Below are positions 6,285 to 8,381 of a stretch of DNA of 8,381 bases, one piece after another. The notes under the pieces were generated by a model, which was not told the DNA's origin, made no database searches, and worked only from the letters and a program-made list of their open reading frames with translations. The position numbers were made by a program, and so were the translations under genes. Source of the stretch: Spirochaetales bacterium (GTDB lineage: Bacteria > Spirochaetota > Spirochaetia > DSM-16054 > Sediminispirochaetaceae); NCBI GenBank assembly GCA_021767325.1, contig JAASTM010000071.1:1-8381 (forward strand). The letters run 5' to 3'. The first letter of the stretch is position 1; every line of letters begins with the position of its first letter.

Positions 6285-7197
6285 AAAAAGCGTAAAAAAT
6301 AAGCAGGATGCCGCCCTCGAGACGGTTAATTTTGTGATCCAGTACAATCACGATATAAATCAGGGTAGCGGCCAGGGAAAGCGGCAGCGAGAAGGTAATG
6401 ATCGAGTCGGGAATGCGCAGGGTCCCGATCATGGCCGGCACACCCATTACCATCAGGGTATTAAAAATATTCGAACCGAGCACGTTACCGATTGTGAGTT
6501 CGGGTTTACCCTTGCGAGCGGCGGAGATGGTAACCGTTAACTCGGGCAGACTGGTCCCCAACGCTATTGCACTCAGCGCGATCACTTCGGGTGCGATTAG
6601 TAATTTCTCGGAGATGATTACAACTGAATCGATGGTATAGTGCGCCCCGAAATAGATACCTACCGGTGCCAGCAGAAGAATAATCCAGTGACGCAAGCTC
6701 GGCCTGACGGGGTGCTCCTCCAGCTCGAGGATTTCATGCATCTGTTCCGGATTACGCAAAGTGTAGTACAGGTAGTACACAAAGCTCACCAGACAGAGTA
6801 TGCCCTCTCCGATGGTAAATTCCTGGTCCCACACCATGAAAGCCAGTAAAAAAACCGCCGCCACCAGAAAGGGGACATCCGATTTCATTACATCGTAATC
6901 AACGATAAACTCTTTTCCGATAAAACCGGCAATACCGACCACCAGGAAAATGTTGGTGATGTTCGAACCGAGCACATTTCCGATTACTATTTCCGAGGCA
7001 CCGGTAGCTACCGACACCAGGGCTGACACCAGCTCGGGCAGGCTGGTGCCGAAGCCGATTATTATCACCCCGATCACAAACGGCGGCAGTTTGAAGTAGG
7101 TGCCTACCTGTTCGGCGGATATAATAAAAAGGTCTGATGATTTTATTAAAACCCCCAGACTCACTACGAATATTATTGTCCACACCACTGCGCTCAT
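6256..7197 (-). CDS. Na+/Ca2+ exchanger, CaCA family (YrbG-type)
   Basis: 313-residue inner-membrane cation antiporter, about ten hydrophobic segments, normal length for bacterial YrbG-like exchangers. The two inverted alpha repeats are clear. Alpha-1 has GFGTSLPEL (48-56, E55) and GNVLGSN (73-79). Alpha-2 has ALGTSLPEL (212-220, E219) and GNVLGSN (237-243). The two glutamates and neighbouring Thr/Ser/Asn are the ion-binding residues of the family. A hydrophilic loop (about 147-168) separates the two halves. It likely exports Ca2+ using the Na+ gradient, but the exact ions are not decided by sequence. The ATG has no Shine-Dalgarno sequence. Its promoter candidate ends 8 nt upstream. The 3' end overlaps the convergent kinase gene by 29 bp. 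It is probably transcribed alone, separated from the SPFH genes by a hairpin. Confidence 0.94.
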   Translation of the reverse strand: MSAVVWTIIFVVSLGVLIKSSDLFIISAEQVGTYFKLPPFVIGVIIIGFGTSLPELVSALVSVATGASEIVIGNVLGSNITNIFLVVGIAGFIGKEFIVDYDVMKSDVPFLVAAVFLLAFMVWDQEFTIGEGILCLVSFVYYLYYTLRNPEQMHEILELEEHPVRPSLRHWIILLLAPVGIYFGAHYTIDSVVIISEKLLIAPEVIALSAIALGTSLPELTVTISAARKGKPELTIGNVLGSNIFNTLMVMGVPAMIGTLRIPDSIITFSLPLSLAATLIYIVIVLDHKINRLEGGILLIFYAFFILRIFGFA

Positions 7198-7210
7198 ACT
7201 GCATCAGTAT
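7196..7210. repeat. Palindrome ATACTG-N3-CAGTAT over the antiporter -10 and start codon
   Basis: Perfect 6-bp arms with a 3-bp centre. One arm lies in the candidate -10 (TATACT) and the other in the first bases of the start codon. It could be a repressor operator or a small RNA hairpin sequestering the start. Confidence 0.5.
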
Positions 7211-7234
7211 AGTAGCGCGGTGGATTTTATGCAA
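7206..7234 (-). promoter_or_regulatory. Candidate promoter of the antiporter gene, leaderless type
   Basis: On the minus strand TTGCAT (7234-7229), 17-nt spacer, TATACT (7211-7206). Only 8 nt (GATGCAGT) separate the -10 from the ATG, so transcription would start at or next to the start codon. This fits the absence of a Shine-Dalgarno sequence. Confidence 0.5.
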
Positions 7235-7239
7235 TTGAA

Positions 7240-7273
7240 CCCGGAACTCCGCTTTAGTGTCATGAGTTCCGGG
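7240..7273 (-). terminator. Strong stem-loop after the SPFH gene, possible terminator
   Basis: Perfect 10-bp arms (CCCGGAACTC and GAGTTCCGGG) with a 14-nt loop, starting 8 nt after the SPFH stop codon. The sequence after the stem (TTCAATTGC) has no real T tract, so it is not a classical intrinsic terminator. Factor-assisted termination or mRNA 3'-end protection are alternatives. It ends just before the antiporter promoter candidate, which supports a transcript boundary. Confidence 0.5.
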
Positions 7274-7281
7274 CCCGTCAC

Positions 7282-8202
7282 TTACTGCTTAACTATTCGC
7301 TCTATTTTTTGCATCACTCCGTTCATGTCGGAGAGATCCAGCGGTACCATCAGCTTGGTCTCTTTTCGGGCCAGCTTCTGGAGTTCGGAGATGTAGGCTT
7401 CGGCTATCCGCAGGGCAAGCGCATCTTCGCCGCCCGATGATTCGACCGCGGATGCCACTTTACGCAGCCCCTCGGCCGTAGATTTAGCCAGCGCTCTAAT
7501 TTCACTGGCCCGGCCTTCGGCTTCATTGATAGATTTTTCCTTCTCACCCTCGGAGCGGTTTATCGCCTCTTCCATTTCCGCCTGGGAATAGTTTATCTGC
7601 GATTCCATTTCACCGAGGCTGCGGGCTATTGAGGCCCGCTTCTCGCGCTCAGCCTTCATCTGTACTTCCATCGCCTCGAGGATTCCCTCCGGCACATTGA
7701 TGTTCTGGATTTCGTAGCGCGAGACTTTCACTCCCCATGCATCCGAGGCCTCGTCCACCGCTTTTACCACCTGGGCGTTGATAGCTTCCCGCTCTTCGAA
7801 GGTACGGTCCAGCTCCAGTCGACCGATCACCGAACGCATAGTCGTCTGGGCCAGTTGAATCGTGGCGTATTCGTAGTTAGTAATGCCGTAACTGGCGCGA
7901 CGGGGGTCGACCACCTTCATGTACAACACGCCATCTACCCGCACCTTTACATTGTCCTGGGTAAAACACTCCTGGGCAGGAACATCTATGGCCTGCTCCT
8001 TCATACTGTGTTTGTACCGTACTTTCTCGATAAACGGAATCAGCACATGAAACCCGGCTTCCAGCGTACGGGAAAACTTGCCCAGCCGCTCGATCACCAA
8101 AGCCGTTTTGGCCGGTATAATCCGAATACTCCTGATGAGCGTCAGGAGAATGAACAGCAGGAAAAGTCCGACTAATATGAACAAGGGTAAAAAGGGGTTC
8201 AT
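7282..8202 (-). CDS. SPFH/band 7 membrane protein, paraslipin (QmcA/stomatin-like) type
   Basis: 306-residue membrane-anchored scaffold protein. Residues 1-24 form one hydrophobic N-terminal segment. The band 7 domain (about 27-190) carries family patterns such as VIERLGKFSRTLEAGFH (36-52), DVPAQE (73-78) and TQDNVKVRVDGVLYMKVVDP (81-100). A long charged Glu/Ala/Lys-rich coiled coil follows (about 180-245), then a C-terminal helix region. Such proteins oligomerise in the membrane and are linked to lipid microdomains and to control of membrane proteases. Paraslipins are usually encoded beside NfeD-type proteins. Here the upstream partner is only partly visible. AGGAGG lies 6 nt before the ATG, and the ATG overlaps the upstream stop (ATGA), indicating translational coupling. 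A hairpin follows the stop. Confidence 0.93.
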   Translation of the reverse strand: MNPFLPLFILVGLFLLFILLTLIRSIRIIPAKTALVIERLGKFSRTLEAGFHVLIPFIEKVRYKHSMKEQAIDVPAQECFTQDNVKVRVDGVLYMKVVDPRRASYGITNYEYATIQLAQTTMRSVIGRLELDRTFEEREAINAQVVKAVDEASDAWGVKVSRYEIQNINVPEGILEAMEVQMKAEREKRASIARSLGEMESQINYSQAEMEEAINRSEGEKEKSINEAEGRASEIRALAKSTAEGLRKVASAVESSGGEDALALRIAEAYISELQKLARKETKLMVPLDLSDMNGVMQKIERIVKQ

Positions 8203-8381
8203 GCCTCACCTCCTTCAGCGGTCTGGGTACCGGCAACATTCTGATTCCCAGGAGACTGCTGCGTCCGGCCACCACCCAGCGTAGGGGCCACCGTATCGAT
8301 CAACGATTTGAGCCGGGCCAGGTCATCCGGGAGCACCGAGGTTTCCGCCGTTTCGATAATCGATCCGAACTGGTCAATGTA
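8199..8381 (-). CDS. C-terminal 60 residues of an upstream gene in the SPFH operon (cut by window edge)
   Basis: Open frame from the window edge to TGA (8201-8199), overlapping the SPFH start by 4 nt. The visible part begins YIDQFGSIIETAETSVLPDDLARL, then a Gly/Gln/Asn/Thr-rich, probably disordered tail ending AEGGEA. The first portion resembles the end of another SPFH/band 7 or flotillin-like protein (a conserved VLPxDLA-type segment, from memory). It contains no transmembrane stretch and does not look like the end of an NfeD OB-fold. I am sure it is coding because of frame continuity and the coupled stop/start. Its family is uncertain. Confidence 0.7.
   Translation of the reverse strand, partial: YIDQFGSIIETAETSVLPDDLARLKSLIDTVAPTLGGGRTQQSPGNQNVAGTQTAEGGEA

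Noticed and set aside
7840..8275. Overlapping open frames opposite or out of frame with the SPFH gene
   Set aside because: They contradict the well-supported band 7 protein and its strong ribosome site and show no domain features.

Overview
The window is about 8.4 kb of protein-coding bacterial DNA with mid-range GC by eye and an AT-rich divergent intergenic region. It encodes an anaerobic hydrogen-metabolism operon, a sensor kinase facing away from it, a cation exchanger and the end of an SPFH membrane-scaffold operon. The cytoplasmic, multi-iron-sulfur [FeFe]-hydrogenase indicates a strict or facultative anaerobe that ferments or oxidises H2, for example a spirochaete, a clostridium or a sulfate-reducer-like deltaproteobacterium. 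The sequence alone does not settle the phylum. No tRNA, rRNA, CRISPR or transposon is visible.

Positions 1-3712 (minus strand) hold one tight operon, read right to left: an unrecognised 92-residue protein, hndA (NuoE-like), hndB (thioredoxin-fold ferredoxin-like), hndC (NuoF-like flavoprotein with extra ferredoxin domains) and hndD (the [FeFe]-hydrogenase catalytic subunit, cut by the window edge after its N-terminal electron-relay domains). Gene order and domain content match the tetrameric NAD(P)-linked, electron-bifurcating HndABCD type. HndD makes or consumes H2 at the H-cluster, which lies outside the window. HndC carries FMN and the NAD(P) site, and HndA and HndB are accessory electron-transfer or structural subunits. 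Junctions are 1-nt overlaps or short gaps, mostly with good Shine-Dalgarno (SD) sites.

Positions 3713-3953 are a divergent AT-rich regulatory region. It holds three inverted repeats, one with CRP/FNR-like geometry (TTGCG-N6-CGCAA), and a 12-bp direct repeat with 20-bp periodicity. Positions 3954-6284 (plus strand) encode a membrane sensor histidine kinase with a periplasmic ABC-type substrate-binding domain, one transmembrane helix, a PAS domain and a complete kinase core. No response regulator is in the window. Its position back-to-back with the hydrogenase operon makes it a candidate, unproven, regulator of hydrogen metabolism.

Positions 6256-7197 (minus) encode a CaCA-family Na+/Ca2+ exchanger whose 3' end overlaps the kinase gene tail-to-tail by 29 bp. 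Its promoter-like sequence lies so close to the ATG that the transcript may be leaderless, and a perfect palindrome covers the -10 and the start codon. A 10-bp-stem hairpin separates it from the upstream SPFH operon. That operon (7282-8381, minus) consists of a paraslipin/QmcA-type band-7 protein, translationally coupled by a 4-nt ATGA overlap to a preceding gene of which only the last 60 codons are present.
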